Under the pieces are notes generated by a model that worked only from the letters and a program-made list of their open reading frames with translations, was not told where the DNA came from and did not search any database. DNA of 64,000 nucleotides from UBA935 sp031556725. Lineage in GTDB: Bacteria > Bacillota > Clostridia > Lachnospirales > Lachnospiraceae. Positions within the stretch are counted from its first letter, which is position 1. Every line of letters starts with the position of its first letter. Location of the stretch: the NCBI GenBank assembly GCA_031556725.1, contig JAVBSL010000015.1, forward strand, positions 33,290 to 97,289. The letters are read 5' to 3'. Both the position numbers and the translations under genes were made by a program. Below, one piece after another: positions 53,225 through 62,302 of this stretch.

Positions 53225-54109
53225 ATGGATCAGGCAGAACAGTTACGAAATATCATTAAAGCCAACAGTGTCCCGCAGCGGCCGCTTGCCAGAGTTATAA
53301 CGGTGACCAGCGGTAAGGGGGGCGTGGGAAAATCCAATACAGCCATCAATCTGGCGATTCAATTTCGCAAGATGGGACAGAGGGTTATTATTCTGGATGC
53401 TGATTTCGGTTTGGCTAATATTGAGATTATGTTTGGCGCAGTGCCGAAACATAACCTGTGTGATTTAATATATCAGGGAAAGAACATCCGGGAAATTATT
53501 ACCTGGGGACCTATGGAGGTAGGTTTTATTTCCGGTGGTTCTGGTATTGCCGGTTTGTCCAATTTGGGCAGGGAGTACTTGATATATATTATTCAGAATC
53601 TGGCCGAATTGGATGCGATAGCAGATGTTATCATTGTTGATACCGGAGCCGGTATTTCTGATGCGGTATTGGAGTTCTTGGTAGCCAGCGGGGAAATCCT
53701 GCTGGTAACAACACCGGAGCCGACATCTATAACCGATTCTTATTCTCTGTTAAAAGCACTCAACAGGCATCCCCGGTTTTCCAAAGAAGCATCTCAGATC
53801 AAAGTGATTGCCAATCGGGTAGACAGTCAAAACGAAGGGCAAACTTTATTTAATAAATTAAATGCAGTGGTTTCCAGATATCTGAAGCTTCCGATCCTTT
53901 ACCTTGGTGCGGTGCCGCAGGATTCGCTGTTGTCTAAAGCGGTAATGCAGCAGATGCCGGTTTCCCTTCAATCACCTACGGCCAAGTCAGCCCAGGCTTA
54001 TGAAATGATTGCGGCTAAACTGATGAATAAGGAAGAAAACATTAATTTGAAAAAGCGGGGAATGGCAGCTTTTTTTTCTCATATTGTGACAGGAAAAAAA
54101 ATGAACTAG
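53225..54109 (+). CDS. flhG: Flagellar number regulator FlhG (MinD-like ATPase)
   Basis: FlhG limits flagellar number and stimulates FlhF GTPase. The 294-residue product begins MDQAEQLRNII, containing the DQAxxLR activator motif known from FlhG, then the deviant Walker A TSGKGGVGKSNTAINLA, switch-like DADFGLANIEIMFG and VDTGAGISDAVLEF. A MinD-type C-terminal amphipathic helix is plausible (RGMAAFFSHIVTGK). It sits directly after flhF. Confidence 0.95.
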   Translation: MDQAEQLRNIIKANSVPQRPLARVITVTSGKGGVGKSNTAINLAIQFRKMGQRVIILDADFGLANIEIMFGAVPKHNLCDLIYQGKNIREIITWGPMEVGFISGGSGIAGLSNLGREYLIYIIQNLAELDAIADVIIVDTGAGISDAVLEFLVASGEILLVTTPEPTSITDSYSLLKALNRHPRFSKEASQIKVIANRVDSQNEGQTLFNKLNAVVSRYLKLPILYLGAVPQDSLLSKAVMQQMPVSLQSPTAKSAQAYEMIAAKLMNKEENINLKKRGMAAFFSHIVTGKKMN

Positions 54110-54118
54110 GAGGAAATC

Positions 54119-54844
54119 ATGTTATCTAAGTATGTTGAACCGGGAAGCCGATTGGAAATTCAGGCGGTAGAACGGGTTAAATTTTCTGATATATCCGAAA
54201 AGAAAAAAGTGTATGAGAGTCAGGTGTATGATATCATTTCCGAAGACCGTCTGGAAATAACTATGCCCATGGAAAAGTCCAAGCTGATTCTTTTACCGGT
54301 GGATGTGGAATATGATATCTATTTTTACACCAATGCCGGTTTGTATCAGTGTTTTGGCAGAGTCATCGACCGGTATAAAAATAATACCGTATACATACTG
54401 CTGTTGGAATTATCCAGCAACCTTCGCAAATTTCAAAGAAGGGAATATTATCGTTTCAGCTGTGCTTTAGAGATGAATTCCCGTCCCCTGGAGAAAGAAG
54501 AGATTGAAAAATTGGAACAGCGAGGCTGGGAGTTGTCCCCCGGTTTACCTCTTGCACGCAGTGTTGTAGTGGATATCAGCGGTGGCGGCTTACGCTTCAT
54601 TGCAAATTACAAATATGATCCGGATATTTTGATCTACTGCAAGTATCATTTGGTTATTGAAGGTAAAAACAAAGAATATACGTTGATTGGAAAGGTTTTG
54701 AGCATCAGAGAACTGGAAAACCGTCCGGGGGTATATGAGCATCGCGTCCAGTATATAGATATCGATACAGAAGAGCGGGAGGAGATTATCCGCTTTATTT
54801 TTGATGAAGAAAGAAAGAATCGTAAACGTGAAAAAGGACTCTAA
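54119..54844 (+). CDS. YcgR-like flagellar brake protein with PilZ domain
   Basis: The 241-residue product has an N-terminal YcgR-type beta domain (LEITMPMEKSKLILLPVDVE) and a C-terminal PilZ domain with the c-di-GMP binding motifs RREYYR (RxxxR) and DISGGGLRF (DxSxxG). Such proteins slow the motor when c-di-GMP is high. Placement in the fla/che operon supports this role. AGGAGG precedes ATG 54119. Confidence 0.9.
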   Translation: MLSKYVEPGSRLEIQAVERVKFSDISEKKKVYESQVYDIISEDRLEITMPMEKSKLILLPVDVEYDIYFYTNAGLYQCFGRVIDRYKNNTVYILLLELSSNLRKFQRREYYRFSCALEMNSRPLEKEEIEKLEQRGWELSPGLPLARSVVVDISGGGLRFIANYKYDPDILIYCKYHLVIEGKNKEYTLIGKVLSIRELENRPGVYEHRVQYIDIDTEEREEIIRFIFDEERKNRKREKGL

Positions 54845-54947
54845 ATAAAAAATATTTTGTCAAACGGTCACTTTGCACGCATGTGAATGCGGGCGTGTGT
54901 TATACTCGTTTATAGAAACTGAAATCACTTAAATGAAAGAAGGCAAA

Positions 54948-55538
54948 ATGAAAGAAGATGTTAATAAGATTGTTGCTGTCGCCAGTTCCACGGGCGGACC
55001 GCGAGCACTTCAGACATTGATTTCTTCACTTCCCGATGATTTGGGTGTTCCAGTACTGATTGTGCAGCATATGCCGGTAGGTTTTACGGCGGCTTTAGCT
55101 GAACGTCTGGATTCCATCAGTAAACTTAAGGTGGTGGAAGCAAAGGATGGGGAAGAGGTATTGCCTAACCGGGTTTATCTTTCCAGAGGCGGAGTGCATA
55201 TGAACGTGCGAAAGCAAGGGAGCAGACATGTCATTCAATACAGTGATGAGGGAACACGGGAAGGGGTCAAGCCGTGTGCTAATTATATGTATGAGTCATT
55301 GGCAGACTGTAAATATGATGAAGTGATTTGTGTGGTGTTGACCGGAATGGGTGCAGACGGAACTCAGGGAATCGGTAATCTGATTCGCAAGAAGAAAGTT
55401 TATGTAATTGCACAAAATGCAGAATCATGTGCTGTGTACGGAATGCCTAAAAGTGCGGTTCGGGCAGGGATAGTTGATAAGGAATTAACTCTGACACAGA
55501 TTTCACGTGAAATAACAATGAAAGTGGGGCAAAAATAG
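54948..55538 (+). CDS. cheB: CheB-type methylesterase domain without receiver
   Basis: CheB demethylates chemoreceptors. The 196-residue product is only the catalytic domain: Ser14 in ASSTGGPRALQ, His41 in IVQHMPVGFTAAL and Asp137 in LTGMGADG form the expected triad. The N-terminal receiver domain of standard CheB (about 150 residues) is missing, and no remnant of it is visible in the 103-base gap upstream. ATG 54948 has AGAAGG four bases upstream; ATG 54933 is an alternative. Without the receiver, activity cannot be switched by CheA phosphorylation in the usual way. No cheR is in the window. Confidence 0.88.
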   Translation: MKEDVNKIVAVASSTGGPRALQTLISSLPDDLGVPVLIVQHMPVGFTAALAERLDSISKLKVVEAKDGEEVLPNRVYLSRGGVHMNVRKQGSRHVIQYSDEGTREGVKPCANYMYESLADCKYDEVICVVLTGMGADGTQGIGNLIRKKKVYVIAQNAESCAVYGMPKSAVRAGIVDKELTLTQISREITMKVGQK

Positions 55539-55539
55539 G

Positions 55540-57621
55540 ATGGATGTAAGTCAATATTTAGAGATTTTTCTAGATGAAACAAAGGAGCATTTACAGAGTT
55601 TGAATACACAGATTCTGAATTTGGAGCAGGAACCGGAAAATGCAGATACCATCAATGAGATTTTCCGTGCCGCGCATTCCTTAAAAGGTATGGCCGGAAC
55701 CATGGGCTATAAGCGGATGCAAGCCCTGACCCATGATATGGAGAATGTATTTACCGAAGTGCGTAACGGCACAGTTAAGGTAAAAGGAAATATGATTGAT
55801 ATTCTGTTCCAGTGTCTGGATGCATTAGAAGAGTATCTTTCCAATATTCAAGAGAATGCTGATGAAGGTACCAGTGAAAATGAGCATTTGATTAAACAAC
55901 TACAGGCAATTCTCGAAAACGGTACAGATGAACCGGCACCTAAAAAAGGCAAGGGTGCATCTAAGAAAAAAGTAGCACCGAAAGCAGAAAGGCAGGATAA
56001 GTGGATGGATATTGTTTTGGGAGATTCCGAAAATAAAGTTCTCGCTATCGCAAAGAAGCAGGGAAAGAATGTATACGGTTTGAATGTAAAGGTACAGGAT
56101 ACCTGTTTGCTGAAAGCTGCCAGAGCTTTTCTGGTATTTAAAGCAATTGAGGATTTGGGGGAGATTATTGTATCTGAACCGCCTACGCAGGATATTGAAG
56201 ATGAAAAGTTTGACTTGGACTTTAGCTTGATTGTTATCTCAGATTATCCCTTGGATCAAGTGATTGCAGCCGCTAAGAGTGTGTCCGAGATAGAAGATGT
56301 GACCGGTGGCATCATGGATATCGATACGGAAGCATATGATGATCTGGACGACGATACAGAGATGATGACTTCAGATAATATGTTAGCACCCGAAGTGGTT
56401 GGTCAAAACAGCGGTCAGGGGCAGGGTTATTCCGGACAGAATGAAAAGAAAACCTCGAAGCCGGTAGTAAATCGGACCGTACGTGTTGACATTGAAAAAC
56501 TGGATGTGCTGATGAATCTGGTTAGCGAGTTGATCATTGCCAAGAACTCTCTGGTATCAGCATCCAGCAGTGAAGAAACAAATGCCCGCAGCGGTGTGAA
56601 TGAGCAGATAGAGTATCTGGAAAGCGTAACTACCAATCTTCATGAATCGGTTATGAAGGTTCGAATGGTTCCCATTGAGAGCGTAGTAAACAAATTCCCG
56701 AGAATGATTCGTGATTTGTCTAAAAAATTAAACAAAAAAATGGAATTATACATGTCCGGTGAAGAAACCGAACTGGATCGTACCGTAGTAGACGAAATCG
56801 GTGATCCCCTTATGCATTTACTGCGTAATGCGGCTGATCATGGTTTGGAAGAAACCGCAGATCGTATCCGCTCCGGCAAACCGGAAGTCGGCTCCATCTT
56901 CTTAGATGCATTCCAGGATGGTAATAACGTTGTCATCGAAGTACGTGATGACGGTGCCGGCGTTGATGTTGAAGCTGTGAAGCGCAAAGCCATTGAAAAA
57001 GGTATTATTACTGCTGAACAGGGCGACAACATGAGTGAAAAGGATATTGTTGACTTACTGTTCCACGCAGGCTTTTCAACCGCAAAAGTGGTATCGGATG
57101 TATCCGGCAGAGGCGTTGGCTTAGACGTAGTCAGATCTAAGATCGAAGCACTCAGCGGCGAAGTGGAAGTTAAGACCCGCAAAGGTGAAGGCAGTACATG
57201 GACCATTCGTTTGCCGTTGACCCTGGCAATTATCCAGGCGTTGATGGTTACCGTAGGTGATGAGAAATATGCTATTTCCTTAGGCAGTATTCAAACCATC
57301 GAAGATATCACAATTGAAGACATCAAATATGTTCAGGCAAAAGAAGTTATTAATCTTCGTGGAACTGTTATTCCGATTATCCGTATGAGCGAAGTGCTTG
57401 ACATTGAGAGCAAAAAGGCGCAAGATGAGGATATGGTTGTTGTTATTGTTAAAAAAGGCGATAAGATGGCCGGTCTCATTGTAGATGAGTTGATGGGACA
57501 GCAGGAAATCGTTATCAAGTCCTTAGGCAGATATATCAGCAAATGCAAGTTCATCAGCGGCGCAACCATCTTAGGCGATGGCGAAGTTGCGTTGATACTG
57601 GATGCAAATGCACTCATATAA
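55540..57621 (+). CDS. cheA: Chemotaxis histidine kinase CheA
   Basis: CheA phosphorylates CheY in response to receptor signals. The 693-residue product has the P1 phosphotransfer domain with H46 in AAHSLKGMAG, a P2-like CheY-binding region (about 150-250), the dimerisation P3, the kinase P4 with HLLRNAADHGLEE, DDGAGVD and GRGVGLDVV, and the CheW-like P5 at the end. It begins one base after cheB. Confidence 0.97.
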   Translation: MDVSQYLEIFLDETKEHLQSLNTQILNLEQEPENADTINEIFRAAHSLKGMAGTMGYKRMQALTHDMENVFTEVRNGTVKVKGNMIDILFQCLDALEEYLSNIQENADEGTSENEHLIKQLQAILENGTDEPAPKKGKGASKKKVAPKAERQDKWMDIVLGDSENKVLAIAKKQGKNVYGLNVKVQDTCLLKAARAFLVFKAIEDLGEIIVSEPPTQDIEDEKFDLDFSLIVISDYPLDQVIAAAKSVSEIEDVTGGIMDIDTEAYDDLDDDTEMMTSDNMLAPEVVGQNSGQGQGYSGQNEKKTSKPVVNRTVRVDIEKLDVLMNLVSELIIAKNSLVSASSSEETNARSGVNEQIEYLESVTTNLHESVMKVRMVPIESVVNKFPRMIRDLSKKLNKKMELYMSGEETELDRTVVDEIGDPLMHLLRNAADHGLEETADRIRSGKPEVGSIFLDAFQDGNNVVIEVRDDGAGVDVEAVKRKAIEKGIITAEQGDNMSEKDIVDLLFHAGFSTAKVVSDVSGRGVGLDVVRSKIEALSGEVEVKTRKGEGSTWTIRLPLTLAIIQALMVTVGDEKYAISLGSIQTIEDITIEDIKYVQAKEVINLRGTVIPIIRMSEVLDIESKKAQDEDMVVVIVKKGDKMAGLIVDELMGQQEIVIKSLGRYISKCKFISGATILGDGEVALILDANALI

Positions 57622-57639
57622 GAGAAGGAGGATGACGAA

Positions 57640-58101
57640 ATGGAAGAATTAAACCTTATGCATGAAACAACACAATTTATTGTGATACAGTTAGGGGAAG
57701 AACAATATGGCGTTGATATTAAATATATTGACAATATTGTAAGAATGCAGCATATTACAAGAGTACCTAAAGTTCCCGAATATTTAAAAGGAGTTATTAA
57801 TCTTCGTGGTGAAGTAATCCCGGTTATGAGCGTCAGATTCAAGATGGATTTACCGGCAGATGAGATTACCAAAAATACCAGAATTATTATTTTGAAACTG
57901 GAAGCTCACGGTGCGATCGGCATTATTGTGGATCAGGTTAAAGAAGTGGTAACCCTGGAAAATGAACAAATTGAGAAAGTATCATATGACGGAAAAGATG
58001 AAAAGAACAATAATTTTATCTTTGGTATCGGAAAGTATGACGGCGGACTCATTTCCTTGTTAGACTTGAATACAGTCATCATGGAGCGAGAAAACGTATA
58101 A
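57640..58101 (+). CDS. cheW: Chemotaxis coupling protein CheW
   Basis: CheW couples receptors to CheA. The 153-residue product has the SH3-like CheW fold motifs FIVIQLGEEQYGVDIKYI, ITRVPKVPEYLKGVINLRG and IGIIVDQVKEVV. It follows cheA by 18 bases with GAAGGAGG upstream. Confidence 0.97.
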   Translation: MEELNLMHETTQFIVIQLGEEQYGVDIKYIDNIVRMQHITRVPKVPEYLKGVINLRGEVIPVMSVRFKMDLPADEITKNTRIIILKLEAHGAIGIIVDQVKEVVTLENEQIEKVSYDGKDEKNNNFIFGIGKYDGGLISLLDLNTVIMERENV

Positions 58102-58113
58102 GGAGAAACAAAT

Positions 58114-58737
58114 ATGGGTGACCTCAGTCTGGAAAAGATGTCTAATGAGTATTATGATGTTTTGAAAGAATTAGGCAATATTGGGGCAGGTAATGCAACT
58201 ACCGCATTGGCGCAAATGATAGGAAGTAAAATTGATATGACCGTTCCCCAGGTAAAGCTGCTGGAGTTTCATGAGTTGGGCAGCTTGATGGGGGGGGAAG
58301 AACAGATTATGGCCGGTATCAGTTTGGCCGTAGAAGGCGATATAACAGGAAGCATTATGTTTCTGCTGAAACAGGAAGCCGCCAAGCATCTGATTACAAA
58401 GTTAATGCCGGGTATGGGAGATGAAAATGCTCTGGATTTTACAGAGATGGAATTGTCGGCATTGCGTGAAGTAGGCAATATTATAGCGGGAGCTTATCTT
58501 AATTCATTATCTTCTCTTACAAATCTGGTGATTTATCCTTCGGTGCCGGATTTGGCAGTGGATATGGCAGGAGCAATACTGAGTATACCAGCTATTCAGT
58601 TTGGATCGATCGGTGATAATATATTGTTGATTCAAACACAGTTTTTGGATGAGGTGGTATTAGAAGGATATTTTATCTTACTTCCAGATCTGGACTCATA
58701 TGGTAAGATTCTATCATCCCTGGGCATTAGCTTTTGA
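58114..58737 (+). CDS. cheC: Chemotaxis protein CheC (CheY-P phosphatase)
   Basis: CheC dephosphorylates CheY-P and regulates CheD. The 207-residue product has both phosphatase motifs, LKELGNIGAGNATTALAQM and LREVGNIIAGAYLNSLS, each with the paired Glu and Asn. A C-terminal DxxGxI-like segment is less clear. It stands next to cheD, its partner. Confidence 0.95.
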   Translation: MGDLSLEKMSNEYYDVLKELGNIGAGNATTALAQMIGSKIDMTVPQVKLLEFHELGSLMGGEEQIMAGISLAVEGDITGSIMFLLKQEAAKHLITKLMPGMGDENALDFTEMELSALREVGNIIAGAYLNSLSSLTNLVIYPSVPDLAVDMAGAILSIPAIQFGSIGDNILLIQTQFLDEVVLEGYFILLPDLDSYGKILSSLGISF

Positions 58738-58776
58738 ATATAATTACTGGAGAGAAAAGGGAGCTTGAATTAAGAT

Positions 58777-59262
58777 ATGAGTGAAGTGATTAAGGTCGGA
58801 ATGGCCGATTTGAAAATTTGTATAGCACCGGACAGCATAACCACACAGGGATTAGGTTCCTGTGTGGGTATTGCTATTAGAGACCCGGTAACCGGTATAG
58901 GCGGATTGGTGCATATAATGTTGCCGGATAGTACAGCTATTCGGAATAACGAAAATATTCCGAAATTTGCTGATACCGGAATTGTAGAATTGATAAGACA
59001 AATTGTCGCAAAAGGTGGGTCACGAAGCCGTCTTGTAGCTAAAATAGCTGGCGGTGCCCAGATGTTTGCTTTTCAAAGTAAGTCGGATATGGTTAGGATC
59101 GGCGAGAGAAATGTGGAAGCTACCAAGAACAAGCTGCATGAAATGAAAATTCCCATTTTAGCGGATGATACGGGACTTGATTACGGAAGAACCATTATCT
59201 TCTATCCGGCGACAGGCGATTTGGTAGTCCGGTCTGTGGGCAAGCCGGAGAAAAAAATATGA
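58777..59262 (+). CDS. cheD: Chemoreceptor glutamine deamidase CheD
   Basis: CheD deamidates receptor glutamines and is modulated by CheC. The 161-residue product shows the catalytic Cys29 in LGSCVGIAI and His46 in LVHIMLPDS, then KIAGGAQMF and RNVEATKNKL typical of the family. It overlaps the next small gene by four bases. Confidence 0.96.
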   Translation: MSEVIKVGMADLKICIAPDSITTQGLGSCVGIAIRDPVTGIGGLVHIMLPDSTAIRNNENIPKFADTGIVELIRQIVAKGGSRSRLVAKIAGGAQMFAFQSKSDMVRIGERNVEATKNKLHEMKIPILADDTGLDYGRTIIFYPATGDLVVRSVGKPEKKI

Positions 59263-59528
59263 AGAAACGTAAATTATTGGCACCGTTCCTGATGCTTTTT
59301 TCAGGGACGGCTGCTGGTATTGTTATGTTCAGACTTAATTATGATTTGAAAGAAACGCTGGAATGGTTACTTCTTATACTCATCAGCTTTTATATAATAG
59401 GTGTTTTGATTGCTAAAATGTTAGATAAATTCGAACGCCAAAATGAGGAAGCAGTTATTCAGGAAGAAGGAGAAGTTATTGAAAAGGAAGCAGAGGAAGA
59501 TGCGGAATCGGATATAGATGCTGAATAA
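59259..59528 (+). CDS. Small membrane protein of the che operon, unknown function
   Basis: The 89-residue product has two membrane segments (about residues 6-24 and 33-53, LEWLLLILISFYIIGVLIA) and a strongly acidic C-terminal tail (EEAVIQEEGEVIEKEAEED). It overlaps cheD in an ATGA junction and precedes fliA. The gene is plausible because of this coupling and clean frame; similar short proteins occur at this place in related operons as far as I recall. Function is not known. Confidence 0.75.
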   Translation: MKKRKLLAPFLMLFSGTAAGIVMFRLNYDLKETLEWLLLILISFYIIGVLIAKMLDKFERQNEEAVIQEEGEVIEKEAEEDAESDIDAE

Positions 59529-59555
59529 TTCTGACTAAACGAGCGAGGTGTTACA

Positions 59556-60326
59556 GTGGACGAAACAGGCAGAAAAAAATTATGGGATGATTATGCAAAG
59601 GCGAAGACCCCTGAAATACGTGAAAAGATAATACTTGAGTATGCCCCGCTGGTTAAATTGGTAGCCGGAAGACTTAGCATGTACCTTGGGTATAACGTTG
59701 AGTATGATGATCTGGTGGGGTATGGCATTTTCGGGTTAATAGATGCTATTGACAAATTTGACAGTATGAAGGCTGTTAAATTTGAAACCTATGCAAGCCT
59801 TCGTATTCGTGGGGCTATTCTGGATCAAATAAGAAAAATGGACTGGATTCCCAGAACAATCAGACAAAAACAAAAGAAAATAGAGACGGCGATTAAAGAT
59901 ATTGAAGCATCTGAGGGGCGCAATGCCACGGATGAAGAAATAGCGATAAGTCTGGGTATAACAAATGATGAATATCTGGAATGGCAGTCGCAAATGAAGG
60001 TTACTGGTGTAGTTTCTTTAAATGAATTCATGGAGCAAGGCAGTGAAGTTCCGATGGAGCATAACAGCACCCAATCCAGGTTTGAAGGGCCGGAAGAAGT
60101 GTTGGAAAAGGGCGAACTTAAGAAAATGCTGATGCAGGCATTGGAGCTTTTAACTGAGAAAGAAAAGAAAGTCATTCTTTTATATTATTATGAAGAACTG
60201 ACTTTAAAAGAAATCAGTAATGTTTTGGAGGTTTCAGAGTCCAGAATATCACAGCTTCACACCAAAGCATTGCAAAAGATGAAGACAAAGATGGGAAACT
60301 ACATGGGGATAATAAATCAATTATAG
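59556..60326 (+). CDS. fliA: Flagellar sigma factor FliA (sigma-28/SigD)
   Basis: FliA directs transcription of late flagellar and chemotaxis genes. The 256-residue product begins at GTG 59556 after GAGGTG and shows region 2 (DDLVGYGIFGLIDAIDKFD, VKFETYASLRIRGAILDQIR), region 3 (FDEEIAISLGI-like) and region 4 (LTEKEKKVILLYYYEELTL, SESRISQLHTKAL). Its location late in the fla/che operon is as in Bacillus. The anti-sigma gene flgM is not in the window. Confidence 0.96.
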   Translation: MDETGRKKLWDDYAKAKTPEIREKIILEYAPLVKLVAGRLSMYLGYNVEYDDLVGYGIFGLIDAIDKFDSMKAVKFETYASLRIRGAILDQIRKMDWIPRTIRQKQKKIETAIKDIEASEGRNATDEEIAISLGITNDEYLEWQSQMKVTGVVSLNEFMEQGSEVPMEHNSTQSRFEGPEEVLEKGELKKMLMQALELLTEKEKKVILLYYYEELTLKEISNVLEVSESRISQLHTKALQKMKTKMGNYMGIINQL

Positions 60327-60345
60327 CAAGGAGAGGCGGAGTATT

Positions 60346-61944
60346 ATGGGAAATGGGTTTTTTCAGGTACTTTATAGTGAGAAGGGTACTTACTTAAAGG
60401 TCACAAAAGCAGATGGAGGAGAAGCAGTTAAGGTAAATGAGGTTATGGAATATCTAAACACACAAGGTATTCCCTATGACCTGGTGACACTTAACCAGAA
60501 TATCGGTGCGGCTAATCAAGGGCAGGGTAAAGAAATGATTATACCGATTAATCCGCAGATTTTCAGACCGATAAATGAAATCTATAAGATGTGGACGAGT
60601 CCGGATCGAATGCAAGTGGTGGCCAGGTTTTATCCGCCTTCGACAAGCGGACAAAGAATATCTATGGGTGAGTTTTTGAAAGATTTAAGTTACCAAAAAG
60701 TAACATATGGTATCAAGAATCCTGAAATAGAAAAGTTTTTAGCATCACCAAGATATTGTACGGATATTGTGATCGCAGAAGGAACGCCGCCCAATCATGG
60801 GACAGATGCCAGAATTGAATATTTTTTTAATACCGATGTGAAAGCCAAACCGACATTGAATGATGATGGCAGTGTTGACTTCTTTCATTTAAATACAATT
60901 AATCAATGTACAAAGGGTCAGATGCTGGCTAAGTTGATTCCTGCGGATGAAGGTGATTATGGTTATACAGTCTATGGTGAAAAAATCAAACCCAGAGATA
61001 TAAAAAGATTATTTTTGAAGAAGACTAATAATGTTTTTCTGTCAGAGGATAATCTGACTATGTTTGCCAGTGTTGATGGCCATGTTACATTTGTGGATGG
61101 TAAAGTCTTTGTCTCTAACATATTAACGTTGGATAATGTAAATACAGCTACCGGAAATATTGAATATGAAGGCAGTGTTGTGGTACTGGGAAATGTATTT
61201 GCTAATTTTAGTGTAAAGACAAAAGGAAATATTGAAGTACGTGGTGTCGTTGAAGGTGCCTATTTGGAAAGCGAAGCCGATATTATTATTGCCAGAGGCA
61301 TGAAGGGAATGGGCCGGGGAACACTAAAGGCAGGTGGTAATGTTATTGCACAGTTTTTGGAAAATGCCAAAGTAGAGGCTGGGGGATATGTATCAACTGA
61401 TTCGATCCTCCTTTGTGATGTGGTGGCCGGAACGGAAATTAATGTTACCAGTAAAAAAGGGTTTATTACCGGCGGAAAAGTTTGCGCAGGTAATTTGGTT
61501 CAGGTGAAAACACTGGGATCGGATATGGGTTCTGCTACGATTGTTGAAGTGGGAATGGATCCTACTGCTAAGATTAAGATTCAAAAGCTTCAGAAAAGAG
61601 TCGCAGAGCTTTCGAAGGATATTAAAAATGCACAGCCGATTTTAAATGCAGCAGCTCAAAAAATTGCTCAAGGAGTTCGGATGCATCAGGATCAGATTAA
61701 GTATATTCAAAACCTCACCATTGAAAATAAGCAAAAATCAGCAGAACTGGAAAATGCAATGGTTGAATTGGAAGAACTGCAGAAGATATATGAACTTTCA
61801 GCAGGAGCACAGATACTTGTAACCGGTGATGTATATGCCGGAACCCAGATTTGCATCGGTGATTTATCTATGGCTGTGAAATCCAGCTTATCTTACTGTA
61901 AGTTTGTTAAACAGCAGGGAGAAATCAAGATGATGGGTTTGTAG
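60346..61944 (+). CDS. FapA-like DUF342 protein
   Basis: The 532-residue product matches the DUF342 (FapA) family: an N-terminal variable part, then a repetitive beta-helical core (GNIEYEGSVVVLGNVFANFS, KGNIEVRGVVEGAYLES, INVTSKKGFITGGKVCAGN) and a C-terminal coiled coil (KIQKLQKRVAELSKDIKNA). Family members commonly lie next to fliA in Firmicutes; in some bacteria FapA affects polar flagellar assembly. Its role here is not defined. Confidence 0.85.
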   Translation: MGNGFFQVLYSEKGTYLKVTKADGGEAVKVNEVMEYLNTQGIPYDLVTLNQNIGAANQGQGKEMIIPINPQIFRPINEIYKMWTSPDRMQVVARFYPPSTSGQRISMGEFLKDLSYQKVTYGIKNPEIEKFLASPRYCTDIVIAEGTPPNHGTDARIEYFFNTDVKAKPTLNDDGSVDFFHLNTINQCTKGQMLAKLIPADEGDYGYTVYGEKIKPRDIKRLFLKKTNNVFLSEDNLTMFASVDGHVTFVDGKVFVSNILTLDNVNTATGNIEYEGSVVVLGNVFANFSVKTKGNIEVRGVVEGAYLESEADIIIARGMKGMGRGTLKAGGNVIAQFLENAKVEAGGYVSTDSILLCDVVAGTEINVTSKKGFITGGKVCAGNLVQVKTLGSDMGSATIVEVGMDPTAKIKIQKLQKRVAELSKDIKNAQPILNAAAQKIAQGVRMHQDQIKYIQNLTIENKQKSAELENAMVELEELQKIYELSAGAQILVTGDVYAGTQICIGDLSMAVKSSLSYCKFVKQQGEIKMMGL

Positions 61945-61971
61945 TTGCTTAGAATAGGAGGTTGTTAAAGT

Positions 61972-62292
61972 ATGGTAATCAATCCAATTGCGGTACAGGG
62001 AGAAATAACCAGAGCACAAGATTTTACAACAATTAAGCATAATGAAGACAATAAAGGAATGGTGGATCAGCTTAACATTCAAAAACAGCAGCAAAACCAG
62101 GAGGACAGCAGAGCCCACCAGGTTCAAAAGAAGGACGATCCTGAAAGTGCAGAGAAACGGTATGATGCCAAGGAAAAAGGGAATAATCAATATACCGGAA
62201 ACGGCGGAAAACAGCGAAAGAAAGAAGAACAGAAAAAATCCGACGGCAAAGTAGTTTTAAAAAATCAAAGTGGTTTTGATATGAAAATTTAG
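61972..62292 (+). CDS. Small charged protein of the fla/che operon, unknown function
   Basis: The 106-residue product opens MVINPIAVQGEITRAQDF and is otherwise very hydrophilic (Gln, Lys, Asp, Glu), likely disordered. A good AGGAGG ribosome site at 61955 region and position in the operon tail support a real gene. The opening resembles short operon proteins of other Lachnospiraceae (from memory). No function can be assigned. Confidence 0.65.
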   Translation: MVINPIAVQGEITRAQDFTTIKHNEDNKGMVDQLNIQKQQQNQEDSRAHQVQKKDDPESAEKRYDAKEKGNNQYTGNGGKQRKKEEQKKSDGKVVLKNQSGFDMKI

Positions 62293-62302
62293 AGGATTAT
62301 TT

